Shown piece by piece: positions 18,022-26,087 of a DNA stretch of 63,316 nt (position 1 is the stretch's first letter; every line of letters begins with the position of its first letter). Location of the stretch: contig JAJFFE010000374.1 in the NCBI GenBank assembly GCA_021776775.1, forward strand, positions 1 through 63,316, written 5' to 3'. Below the pieces are notes generated by a model. It did no database searches, had not been told where the DNA came from, and saw nothing but the letters and a program-made list of their open reading frames with translations. The stretch comes from Planctomycetota bacterium. GTDB lineage: Bacteria > Planctomycetota > UBA8108 > UBA1146 > JAJFFE01. The position numbers and the translations under genes are program-made.

Positions 18022-20850
18022 CTACGGACAGATCGTCGATACGCAGTCGAGCGCGTCACTCGTTGGGTCCGGGCCACAGACCGGGAACGGGGGCGGCGGC
18101 ATCGGTCCACTCGAGAACAGGAACGACAAGGCAGCGACGGCATCGGCGATGTCGATGGCACCGCTATCGTTCACGTCTGACGCGTCTTCGCACTGGGGTG
18201 GCGGGCCAAGGCTGAACAGCCATCCGAGCACGAAGATGGGATCTCCGACGTCGACGAGGCCGTCCGTATTGGCGTCAGCTCGCTTGAACTCGGGAGAATC
18301 CGGGAGGATGCCGAAGGCACCGAGGTACTCATGGATAATGGCTTCGTGGTCGGACCCATCGCCGATTCCCACGAACAAGTACGAGCAACAGATGATCGGC
18401 GCGTACAGTCCCACTGCTTTGTGAATCCCGCAGTCGTACCCGTAATCGTCATTGCTCCAAAGCACGCCGGCCTCGGCGACATCGGGGGCGAGATGATCGA
18501 TCCAGCTGTTCTCTCCCGTGTAGTCTTGAGTCGTGTATCCGCTGAGATCGAGTCCGAGCCCGCTGTTCTTGGGGTTCAACACGAAGAGATCATCGCCACC
18601 GTCCGAAAGACCATCGACGCCGTAGATGTCATGGAAGCTCACCGCTGGGTCATACGCGAAACAGTCACCACCCTCGAGGTAGATTCGCCCTCCCCCGGCA
18701 CTGTAGCTCACCAGGAAGTCGCTCTCTTCTGCCGTGAGTTGATGGTTGCCCGGGAACATGCCGAGGGCAACGAAACAAGCGTCGAACCCGACGATCTCCG
18801 TGGTCAAGAATTCTTGAACCGTGACGTCCAGTCCGGTGCTCGCGAGGGCAGCGACGATGGCTTCCGACCCGGAGCCGCTGGGATGCGCAAAGACGAGGAC
18901 CGTACCCTCCAACATTCCGTCGTAGACCAACACTCCGCAGCTAGCAGCGGTGCTTGGGTAGCTGTCGAAGAGCCCCGTGACTTCATAGGTGCGCTGACCC
19001 AGCCCTACGGCGAGATCGACGTAGCTGGTCGACGCCCCAGGCAACGTGGCGAGGACGAGACCGTTGTCGGCGATCTCGACGGTGTCGTAGTCGTACGGGT
19101 TAGGATTCGTCCAAGAGAGAGTGACGTCGCCGGCCGCGAGTTGACAATCGAGGTCGGTCGGGGCAACCACCCCGACAAGATCGACGTCGCAGGAAACCGC
19201 GGCGCTGGATCCGAAGCCCACGGTGCCTTGAACAGAGTACTGGTAAGACTCGCCGGGGAGCGCGCTGAGGTCGTCGTATTGATCGTCGCCGCCCGGCAAC
19301 GTTGCGATCACGATGTCGTTTCGTTGTACGGTGATGGTGTCGTAGGCATAGATCGTCGGATTGGTCCAAGCCAAGTTGACTTCCCCATGACCCGGATTGC
19401 ATTGCAGATCGACGGGGCTCTCGACGCCAACGACCACGACCTCGCAGAAGCTCGCCGGGCTGACGTCACCGGCGATCACGCCCTGGACCACGTAGAAATA
19501 GCTGCCGACCGGGTCGATCCCGACGTCGTCGTAACTGGTCTCTCCACCCGTCAAGACCGCCACGAGATCGCCGGCCCGGATGACGTGAATCTCGTCGTAC
19601 GCGGCACCATTTGACCACGACAGCGAGACGTCGCTGATCGCGGAGACACAAGCGAGACCACTGACCGGTTCGATCAGCGGAGACGTCACCGGAGTCGGGG
19701 CCAAACAGGGAAAGTAGATCTCGGTCGGACTGCCGGGTCGAAAGGTACTCAACCGCCCCGCCGTCAACTGCGGGGGCGAATCGGAGTCGAACCAACAGTT
19801 GTAGAGGGTCCCCCACCGCAATGCATTCGCGTCGTTGTTGGTGTCGAAGGTTTCGCACTGCCAGCTCGCGCCGGTGGCCGTACGCATGAACGACCAGTCC
19901 TCCACCGAATACGGCTCGCCACTGTGGGAGTCGACGTCGTGGAAGCCCTCAGCAGTCGTCGTAACCGCGACGTCCATCGGCAGCCACAGCGCTTGCACGG
20001 ACATGTGCGAGTTGTGATTGTTGAGCGCGTACTCGTAGTGCCACGTCCCGTCGCCGTTGTCGGTCACGCGGTAGCCAACATGAACGCGCCCGTCACCGGG
20101 AATGTCGACGATCTCGATGGAAACCTCGGGATCACTCTCGCTCCAAGCGTAGATCGCGGGCAGCTCCCGAACCGTATCGCCAGTGAGACTCAGGGTGTAT
20201 TCGGCATCGTCGGCGACGGTCGCCGGCCGGTACGACGCGTTGTTGCTCGCATTGCCCGCCATCGAGTCATCGTGCGAAACATAGTGACCCTCGGCAAAGT
20301 AGAGGGCGCCAACATGCAGAGAGGGATCGAGATCCGACCCAAGAATCTGAACTCGTCGCCCGATGATCGGCGCATAGGGCGGGGCGGACCAAGGGTAGGG
20401 AAACACACCGGTACTTGCGTTGACCTGCGACCGCGGCCCAAGGTTCGATTGGCTGCCGTTGTAGCCGGCACCGTAAGGATCCGAGCAGCCCACGCCGAGC
20501 GCGGTGCCGTCGGCCGCCGGGGTGCACGCCGAACAGAGACCGCCTTGCAGGGCTTGGAAACTGTGCTTGAGCCAACTCTGACCGATCTGCTCGATACGCC
20601 CATTCTCGAGGCGGTACACGTTCTGCGCGATGACCGGATGCTCGGGGTTGTATTGAATCCAACTCGCCTCTTCGTCACCGATGTTGCAAGCATCCGTACC
20701 GATCGAATAGGCCCAGATCCCCGAGCCATCGGTGCCGTAGCTGTTGGTGTCGAAGAGATTCCCAACGATGATATCGGGGCCGATGCCCTGCGCGAAGACC
20801 GGGGCCGCGCTGAACAGGCACAGAGCAATTGCAAGGGGTAGTTTCAACAT
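18022..20850 (-). CDS. Large secreted protein with three FN3-like repeats and a dockerin-like C-terminus
   Basis: The ATG at 20850 gives 942 aa with a signal peptide (MLKLPLAIALCLFSAAPVFA-QG); a TTG six codons upstream is the alternative. Residues about 20-385 form a domain with many short loops and several cysteines (DACNIGD, GGLCSACTPAADG). Three consecutive repeats of about 80-90 residues follow, each with a SLSW/NLAWTNP strand and an SYDD/QYDD/SYVD turn, resembling fibronectin type III modules. A Rossmann-like region (TVLVFAHPSGSGSEAIVAAL) comes next. The C-terminus has two EF-hand-like repeats (DANTDGLVDVGDPIFVLGWLF; DVNDSGAIDIADAVAALSFLF) as in planctomycete dockerin-like tails. It is probably a surface protein; the ligand is unknown. 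Confidence 0.85.
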   Translation of the reverse strand: MLKLPLAIALCLFSAAPVFAQGIGPDIIVGNLFDTNSYGTDGSGIWAYSIGTDACNIGDEEASWIQYNPEHPVIAQNVYRLENGRIEQIGQSWLKHSFQALQGGLCSACTPAADGTALGVGCSDPYGAGYNGSQSNLGPRSQVNASTGVFPYPWSAPPYAPIIGRRVQILGSDLDPSLHVGALYFAEGHYVSHDDSMAGNASNNASYRPATVADDAEYTLSLTGDTVRELPAIYAWSESDPEVSIEIVDIPGDGRVHVGYRVTDNGDGTWHYEYALNNHNSHMSVQALWLPMDVAVTTTAEGFHDVDSHSGEPYSVEDWSFMRTATGASWQCETFDTNNDANALRWGTLYNCWFDSDSPPQLTAGRLSTFRPGSPTEIYFPCLAPTPVTSPLIEPVSGLACVSAISDVSLSWSNGAAYDEIHVIRAGDLVAVLTGGETSYDDVGIDPVGSYFYVVQGVIAGDVSPASFCEVVVVGVESPVDLQCNPGHGEVNLAWTNPTIYAYDTITVQRNDIVIATLPGGDDQYDDLSALPGESYQYSVQGTVGFGSSAAVSCDVDLVGVVAPTDLDCQLAAGDVTLSWTNPNPYDYDTVEIADNGLVLATLPGASTSYVDLAVGLGQRTYEVTGLFDSYPSTAASCGVLVYDGMLEGTVLVFAHPSGSGSEAIVAALASTGLDVTVQEFLTTEIVGFDACFVALGMFPGNHQLTAEESDFLVSYSAGGGRIYLEGGDCFAYDPAVSFHDIYGVDGLSDGGDDLFVLNPKNSGLGLDLSGYTTQDYTGENSWIDHLAPDVAEAGVLWSNDDYGYDCGIHKAVGLYAPIICCSYLFVGIGDGSDHEAIIHEYLGAFGILPDSPEFKRADANTDGLVDVGDPIFVLGWLFSLGPPPQCEDASDVNDSGAIDIADAVAALSFLFSSGPMPPPPFPVCGPDPTSDALDCVSTICP

Positions 20851-21004
20851 GAAAGGCTCGTGTTTCAATGGCGTGCGTGAGGCTGCGGCAAGGCGCCAAG
20901 AGTGACGCCGACGCAGTCAAACTTCCAGACGGTGACTAGTCTACTCATCCCGCTTCACGGCGAAAAGAACTGGGTCTAATAGGCCGGAACCCGAGACCAG
21001 CTCG

Positions 21005-21148
21005 GCACCCCCCGAAGCGAGCAAGGAGTACGCAACAGGGCACGCCTACGGCAAGTGGCTTCCCAGCGGGGTCATGCTCATATTGGGGGTGTACTTCATC
21101 AATCGGTCCACGCGAAAGAAGCTGATTGGCACGGCCGGGCGTCGCTAA
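21005..21148 (+). pseudogene. 5'-truncated copy of the 72-aa membrane protein gene
   Basis: The frame reads the same 47 C-terminal codons as the gene at 15525-15743, ending in GTAGRR and a TAA stop, with substitutions such as MLML to MLIL and RSKRKK to RSTRKK. Upstream bases are unrelated and contain no start codon or ribosome-binding site in frame. The reading frame is undamaged, suggesting the duplication is recent or the substitutions few. Confidence 0.85.
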
Positions 21149-21177
21149 CGACATCTAGGACGGGCGTATCGTGGCGC
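21006..21177. repeat. 172-bp direct repeat, copy 2 (with 15601-15772)
   Basis: Copy 2 of the repeat described at 15601-15772. The junctions are sharp: homology begins at CACCCCCCGA and ends at GTATCGTGGCGC in both. The stretch 20851-21004 just upstream has no gene I can support. Confidence 0.95.
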
Positions 21178-21205
21178 AATGCGCTCGTCTGAACCGCCGC
21201 GGGCG

Positions 21206-22303
21206 CTACGGCACTCTCCCGTCGAAGATGCTCCAGGCGCAGAGGCCAGAGACCATGGACTCACCTTCCGGGTCCGGGTCTGCACCTTCGGTAAACCAGA
21301 ACTTGGCTTTGGCGCTGGTCACAACGATGCACACGTTCGGAAGACTCGGTGGTGGAACCGTGAAGGCTACTCCCTCAGCTCTTAGGGCCCGTTCGAAATG
21401 GGCTCGATCAAGGCCTAGTTCGACGACCCATGGATCCACTGGACACTCCTGGCCAACACTATTCAGGTGACCATGATCCGTGTGAATCATGCAGAGCGAG
21501 TCGGAAACGAAATGAAACTCGATCTCGGAATAGGTCCAGATTGTTGCAGTCGCCCGGGTCGGCCCGAACCAGGAGTTTGGGAATCCGAGAGTTTCTCTCA
21601 CACTCAAACGCGACGCACCGAGTTCGATTGATCCGAAGCGTCCAAAGCGCGCGAACTCAAGAAGAGACACCGGCTCCATAGGAGAGCACTCGTTGGGGCC
21701 CAGCCCCACCTCTTCAACGGCGAGCGATAGGGCGACCCCCGACTCTGTCGACAACCGTGCGCCCTCGAACAATAGCAGCCAGCTAAGTCGCTCATTCGAA
21801 TACAACAACGAGTCGCCATCCGTGAGCTTGGAAGACTCTCGGATTCGCATGGCCATATCGTCGGTTAGCTCTTCGCCGGTCAAAGGGATTCCAAGGAGTG
21901 GAGCGACATCGATGAGTTCACGAATGAGTGTCGGTAGGGAGCCGAGGAATACAGGAACGGGCTCACCCCATAGTTCGTCGGAGTGATCGGTCAGGATCGG
22001 CGTCGCGAATCCCCATGGCACAAAGACAACGCGACACGAATTCAGATTGAGGAGATTGAGCTGTGGCGACTTCGACGCGGCTCGTGCAACAGCTTGAAGG
22101 GCTCCTGCCGTGTCGTGATCGAGCGCGGATCGTCCGAAGAGAAAATTGTCATCGTAAGGATCCGGAGGGCTTACCGGATCGGCGTATTCCAGAACGTTCA
22201 GCCGCGAGAGCTCCGCATTGATCTTTTCGACACAGGACTCGGCCGCCGCGCGTGCTTCGTCAAGGTACGACTCCCGAACCCCAAGGAAGAAACTGACGTT
22301 CAC
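21206..22303 (-). CDS. Two-part cytoplasmic protein of unknown function
   Basis: A 365-aa protein without signal peptide or membrane segment, with more even codon use and lower G+C than its neighbours. The N-terminal half (residues about 1-215) begins MNVSFFLGVRE and contains VPVFLGSLPTLIRELIDVAPLLGIPL. The C-terminal part (about 220-345) has a LGFPNSW...ATIWTYSEIEFHF...IHTDHGHL pattern that I have seen in small proteins annotated near polymorphic-toxin immunity genes; this is recollection, not a search. No toxin is recognisable next to it. It lies 30 bases upstream of the MacB-like permease stop and reads in the same direction, but composition suggests a separate origin. Confidence 0.6.
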   Translation of the reverse strand: MNVSFFLGVRESYLDEARAAAESCVEKINAELSRLNVLEYADPVSPPDPYDDNFLFGRSALDHDTAGALQAVARAASKSPQLNLLNLNSCRVVFVPWGFATPILTDHSDELWGEPVPVFLGSLPTLIRELIDVAPLLGIPLTGEELTDDMAMRIRESSKLTDGDSLLYSNERLSWLLLFEGARLSTESGVALSLAVEEVGLGPNECSPMEPVSLLEFARFGRFGSIELGASRLSVRETLGFPNSWFGPTRATATIWTYSEIEFHFVSDSLCMIHTDHGHLNSVGQECPVDPWVVELGLDRAHFERALRAEGVAFTVPPPSLPNVCIVVTSAKAKFWFTEGADPDPEGESMVSGLCAWSIFDGRVP

Positions 22304-22333
22304 TCTTTACACTCCGGGGACAAAGAGGAAGGG

Positions 22334-23614
22334 CTACTCGTGGCGTAACGCCGAGATCGGATCGAGGTACGCGGCGCGGCGCGCCGGGAAGATCCCGCTC
22401 ACGATTCCAACCGCCATCGAGATAGACAGAGACAGCGCGATGCTATTGAACGTGATCTTCGCCGTCCAGCCGGTGAAGAAGATCAAGACCTGAACCAAGC
22501 CGAGGCCCAAGAGGATTCCGAGCACACCACCGAGCGTCGAGATGGTCGTCGTCTCGGTGAGGAACTGCGCCAGGATGTGGTGGCGCTTCGCCCCGAGGGC
22601 TCGCCGGATGCCGATCTCCTTGGTTCGCTCGGTCACCGTGGCCAACATGATGTTCGCGATACCGATGCCGCCGACGAGTAGCGAGATGGAGGCGATGGCG
22701 ACCAGCGCCATGTTGAACACCTGCTGAGTCTTTCGTCGCTGCGCGAGCGCCTCGAGTGGGACGACGATGTCGTAGTCGCGATCTTCGTGATTGATGGCGA
22801 AGATGCGTTCGAGCATGCGGGCGACGATGAGCACATTGTCGAGGTCAGTCACTTCGATCACGATCTGACTGAGCTCGATGTCGGTCGCTTCGAAGGTACC
22901 GCTCGAACGAGAGATCGATCGAGTGCCGTGACGTCCGAGGATCGTTTGGTAGGGAACGTAGATCTCGCTGTTGGAAGAGTCGATGGCGAGCGCTTCGCGC
23001 GCGTAGCCACGGAACTTATCGTCTTCGAGGATCCCGATGATTTCGTACGCCTGGTCTTCCCCGAGCTGAATCGTCAAGCCGATCGGATCGCCGAAGATGC
23101 CGAGGCTCTTCAAGAGTCCGGCGCGCAGCACGCAGACTCGGGCGAGTTCTGCCCCGTCGACTCCGGTGAGGTCTCGGCCCATGGCGGTTCTGAGATCGAA
23201 CAGCGACATGTATTCTGGCTGCACCGCGTAGATCGTTGTTTCGACCTTCTTGCTGCCGAACCACGCTTGCTTCCGGCTCATATGTACCGGGATCACGGAC
23301 TTGAGCCCCGGCACCGTCGACTTGATCTGTTTGAAATCCGTAAACGTGATCCCGTACTGAGAAATCCACGACCGCTGCTCGTTGCCCTTGTTGGTCTCGG
23401 GCGGCTTCACCGAGTTGACGATCACGTTCTGAATCCCCAGGCGACCGATCTCTTCGAGGATCTCTTGCTCGGCTCCGGCGCCGAGCGCCAGCATGGCGAT
23501 GACCGAGCCGACGCCGAAGACGACGCCGAGCGTGGTCAGGAAGGTCCGCAACGGATACCCGAGCAGGTTGGTCACGCCGAGCCGAATCAGCTCGATCTGC
23601 TTGGACCTGATCAT
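22334..23614 (-). CDS. MacB-type ABC transporter permease
   Basis: A 426-aa permease with the MacB/FtsX layout: an N-terminal membrane segment (LRTFLTTLGVVFGVGSVIAMLAL), a periplasmic MacB-PCD domain (residues about 50-285), then three membrane segments from about residue 300 (VFNMALVAIASISLLVGGIGIANIMLATVTERTKEIGIRRALGA). The TERTKEIGIRRALGA block is the coupling motif. It should couple ATP hydrolysis in the cytoplasm to mechanical export through a periplasmic adaptor and TolC. The start overlaps the stop of the ATPase gene by four bases. Substrate unknown. Confidence 0.93.
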   Translation of the reverse strand: MIRSKQIELIRLGVTNLLGYPLRTFLTTLGVVFGVGSVIAMLALGAGAEQEILEEIGRLGIQNVIVNSVKPPETNKGNEQRSWISQYGITFTDFKQIKSTVPGLKSVIPVHMSRKQAWFGSKKVETTIYAVQPEYMSLFDLRTAMGRDLTGVDGAELARVCVLRAGLLKSLGIFGDPIGLTIQLGEDQAYEIIGILEDDKFRGYAREALAIDSSNSEIYVPYQTILGRHGTRSISRSSGTFEATDIELSQIVIEVTDLDNVLIVARMLERIFAINHEDRDYDIVVPLEALAQRRKTQQVFNMALVAIASISLLVGGIGIANIMLATVTERTKEIGIRRALGAKRHHILAQFLTETTTISTLGGVLGILLGLGLVQVLIFFTGWTAKITFNSIALSLSISMAVGIVSGIFPARRAAYLDPISALRHE

Positions 23615-24303
23615 GGCCGCTCCACGTCAAACATGAGACCGTCGCGCATGTTCACAGTTCGTTCGGCGCGCATCGCCACTTCGGGATCGTGCGTGATCAT
23701 GACAATGGTGCGTCCTTCGGCGTGCAGCCGCTCGATCAACTCGAGGACTTGGTCACCCGTCTTGGTGTCGAGGTTTCCGGTCGGCTCATCGGCGAGCAAC
23801 ATGACCGGTTCGTTGACCAGCGCCCGCGCGATCGCCACCCGTTGACGCTCCCCACCCGAAAGCTGCGGCGGCTTGTGGTCGAGACGGTGGTCGAGTTGCA
23901 CAGAGGCGAGGAGCTCTCGGCAACGCGCGGTCTTGGTCGAGGTGACGTGCGGACCGTAGAGTAGCGGCACCTGAACATTGTCGAGTACGTTCAACGCGGA
24001 GATCAGGTTGAAGCTCTGGAAGATGAACCCGATCTCTTCGTTGCGGATCGTCGACAACTCGTCGTCGTTGAGCTTGGCCACGTCACGACCGGCAAGAATG
24101 AACTCACCGGACGTCGGTCGATCCAGGCAGCCGAGTAGGTTCAAGAGCGTGGACTTGCCCGACCCGGACGCGCCGGTGATGGCGATGAACTCCCCCCGCT
24201 TGACATCGAGGTTGATGCCCTTCAGGACGTGGAGTCGGATTTCTCCGTCGCCGTAGTATTTGTGGATCTCGCGCAGCGAGATGACAACGTCGTCGGTGCT
24301 CAC
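23611..24303 (-). CDS. MacB/LolD-type ABC transporter ATP-binding protein
   Basis: A 230-aa nucleotide-binding protein. Walker A GASGSGKST, Q-loop in GFIFQSFNLI, signature LSGGERQRVAIARAL, Walker B VMLLADEPTG, D-loop NLDT and switch histidine in MITHDPEVA are all present. The GTG at 24303 is five bases after the adaptor stop. Together with the permease it forms a type VII ABC exporter in which the ATPase and permease are separate polypeptides. Confidence 0.95.
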   Translation of the reverse strand: MSTDDVVISLREIHKYYGDGEIRLHVLKGINLDVKRGEFIAITGASGSGKSTLLNLLGCLDRPTSGEFILAGRDVAKLNDDELSTIRNEEIGFIFQSFNLISALNVLDNVQVPLLYGPHVTSTKTARCRELLASVQLDHRLDHKPPQLSGGERQRVAIARALVNEPVMLLADEPTGNLDTKTGDQVLELIERLHAEGRTIVMITHDPEVAMRAERTVNMRDGLMFDVERP

Positions 24304-24308
24304 AGCTC

Positions 24309-26087
24309 TTAGTTACCCGGCCTTCCGCCGCCGCTGCGATCGCCTCTGCTGCCGCGACTACGTTCGCCGCCGGACGAGCCACCGCTTCTACTCGGACGAC
24401 CCTCCCCTGCGGGGCGCTCACCGCGACCACTCCACTGGGACCCGCGCTTGGCACGGTCGCCGCCACCCGCCTGGGCGCCGTCACTTCCGCCCGCGCCACG
24501 TCGGCCGCGCTTGGAACTGCCCGCCGGCTTGGACGGCGCTTCGTAGCCGGAGTCTTCGGCATCCGCGTCTTCAGGGTCAGAGTCGGGGATGACGCGGTCT
24601 GCTTCTTCCGCGTCGTCGGCGTCGTCCTCTTCGTCGAGGACTTCCGCCTCGCCCGGCTCGGGCGCGTACAACAGCACTTCATCGTTCTCGTCCAAGCCCC
24701 TGACCACTTCGACGTAGCTCTCGTTCGCTCGGCCGAGCTTGACGCGAACCCGCGTCGGCCGCCCCGAGATCCGCTTGTACGCGTAGAAACGTCCGTCACG
24801 CGGATGCACCGCCTGCAGCGGAACGAAGAGAACGTTGGTCACCGTGCCGAGATCGAGCTCAACTTCGGCCGTGGTGCCCGGCTTGAGGACCGATTGTCCC
24901 GACTCGAGTCCAACCTCGACGTCGAACCGGCGGACGCTATCGCCGTAGCGTCGATTACCCGCGTTGGCGACCGAGCCGATACGAAGCACCTGGCCACCAT
25001 AGGATTCGTTGCGCTTGATCTCCGAACGAACGATCGCACGCCCACCTTCGGACACCTTCGAGATGTCCGCCTCGTGAACCTTGACCACGGCGAGCATTCG
25101 CGTCGGGTCGGGGATCGTCAAAATGGTGCGGTTCGGCCACACCTCGGCGCCGACCTTGATCTCTTCGGCGCGACGCGAGTTGTCAGGGTCACCGTAGAAG
25201 ACGGTACCGCCCCGCTTCGATCTCAACGTCATGTGGTTGATGTCGTCGTTGGCCCGCTTCAATCGCTCGGTAGCCGCTTCGAGGCTGCGAGTCTTCTGAC
25301 GAACGAGCGCCTTCTTGCCTTCGAGACGCGCTTCCGCCTGCTTGTTGGCGCGATCAACGTTGCGCTCGGCCTCGGTGACCGCCGCCTTCTTCTCTTTCAG
25401 GTCGAGCGGGTACTGGTACTCCTCGTACAGCGCACTGGCGAGATTCGCGGACTCGAGGTCCTGCTCGGCGGTGTCTCGCTTCAGCTCTTCTTCTTTGTAT
25501 TGGTCTTTGGTGATGAAGTCTTTCTCCAGCATGTCGGGCAAAGTTTCGAAACGAAACTCCGCTCGCTCGACGTCGATCTTCGCCTTCTTGATGGCGAGTA
25601 GCAGGCGACGCCGCTCTTGGCGCACATCGCCCTCTTCGTACTTCTTCAGCGAGACTACGGCTACCTCGTGTGCGAGGTTCGCCTTCTCGGTGTCGGTAAG
25701 GTTCTGCGCCGTCTGGATAGTCACTTCGGTGTCGGCCGCTTTGAGTTCGGACTCGAGTTGGATCACCTTGTTGTCTAGCTCTTCGATCTCTTTCTCGAGG
25801 TCGGTCTTGTCGAGTTCGACCAAGATCTGCCCCGGCTCGACGCGGGCGCCCTCTTCGACCAACCACTCGATGCGCGCGCGCCCGCTGATCTGCGAACGAA
25901 CCGCTTGCGCGTCTTGGGTCTTGAGGGTCCCTCGCTCGGTCAGGGTCATCGGGATGTCACCGCGCGATACGGTGTAGTAGCCCTCTTCCTCGCTGGTCGA
26001 TTCCGCCTCGGTCTGTTGCCAAGGCTTCCAGTAGAACGCGCCCGCCGCGAGTCCACCGATGACCAGTATTGCGATGACGATCTTCAT
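24309..26087 (-). CDS. Periplasmic adaptor (MacA/HlyD-like) with acidic and Gly/Arg/Ser-rich tail
   Basis: A 592-aa membrane-fusion protein. It has an N-terminal anchor (IVIAILVIGGLAAGAFYW), half of the lipoyl-like motif (ISGRARIEWLVEEGARVEPGQILVELD), a long coiled-coil hairpin (residues about 75-290) and beta-barrel domains (VGAEVWPNRTILTIPDPTRM, VEVGLESGQSVLKPGTTAEVELDLG). The normal adaptor ends by about residue 475. Beyond it lies an acidic stretch (about 484-516, many D and E) and then about 70 residues of Gly, Arg and Ser without hydrophobic residues. That tail is unusual for this family. The start overlaps the TolC-like gene's stop region by four bases. Confidence 0.9.
   Translation of the reverse strand: MKIVIAILVIGGLAAGAFYWKPWQQTEAESTSEEEGYYTVSRGDIPMTLTERGTLKTQDAQAVRSQISGRARIEWLVEEGARVEPGQILVELDKTDLEKEIEELDNKVIQLESELKAADTEVTIQTAQNLTDTEKANLAHEVAVVSLKKYEEGDVRQERRRLLLAIKKAKIDVERAEFRFETLPDMLEKDFITKDQYKEEELKRDTAEQDLESANLASALYEEYQYPLDLKEKKAAVTEAERNVDRANKQAEARLEGKKALVRQKTRSLEAATERLKRANDDINHMTLRSKRGGTVFYGDPDNSRRAEEIKVGAEVWPNRTILTIPDPTRMLAVVKVHEADISKVSEGGRAIVRSEIKRNESYGGQVLRIGSVANAGNRRYGDSVRRFDVEVGLESGQSVLKPGTTAEVELDLGTVTNVLFVPLQAVHPRDGRFYAYKRISGRPTRVRVKLGRANESYVEVVRGLDENDEVLLYAPEPGEAEVLDEEDDADDAEEADRVIPDSDPEDADAEDSGYEAPSKPAGSSKRGRRGAGGSDGAQAGGGDRAKRGSQWSGRGERPAGEGRPSRSGGSSGGERSRGSRGDRSGGGRPGN

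Noticed and set aside
18331..19614. Plus-strand frame of 427 codons opposite the dockerin-like protein
   Set aside because: Antisense of the FN3-like and dockerin-like modules; no signal peptide or ribosome-binding site.
20945..21154. Minus-strand frame across the second copy of the 172-bp repeat
   Set aside because: It is the antisense of the truncated small-protein copy, and the same antisense frame in copy 1 is not better supported.
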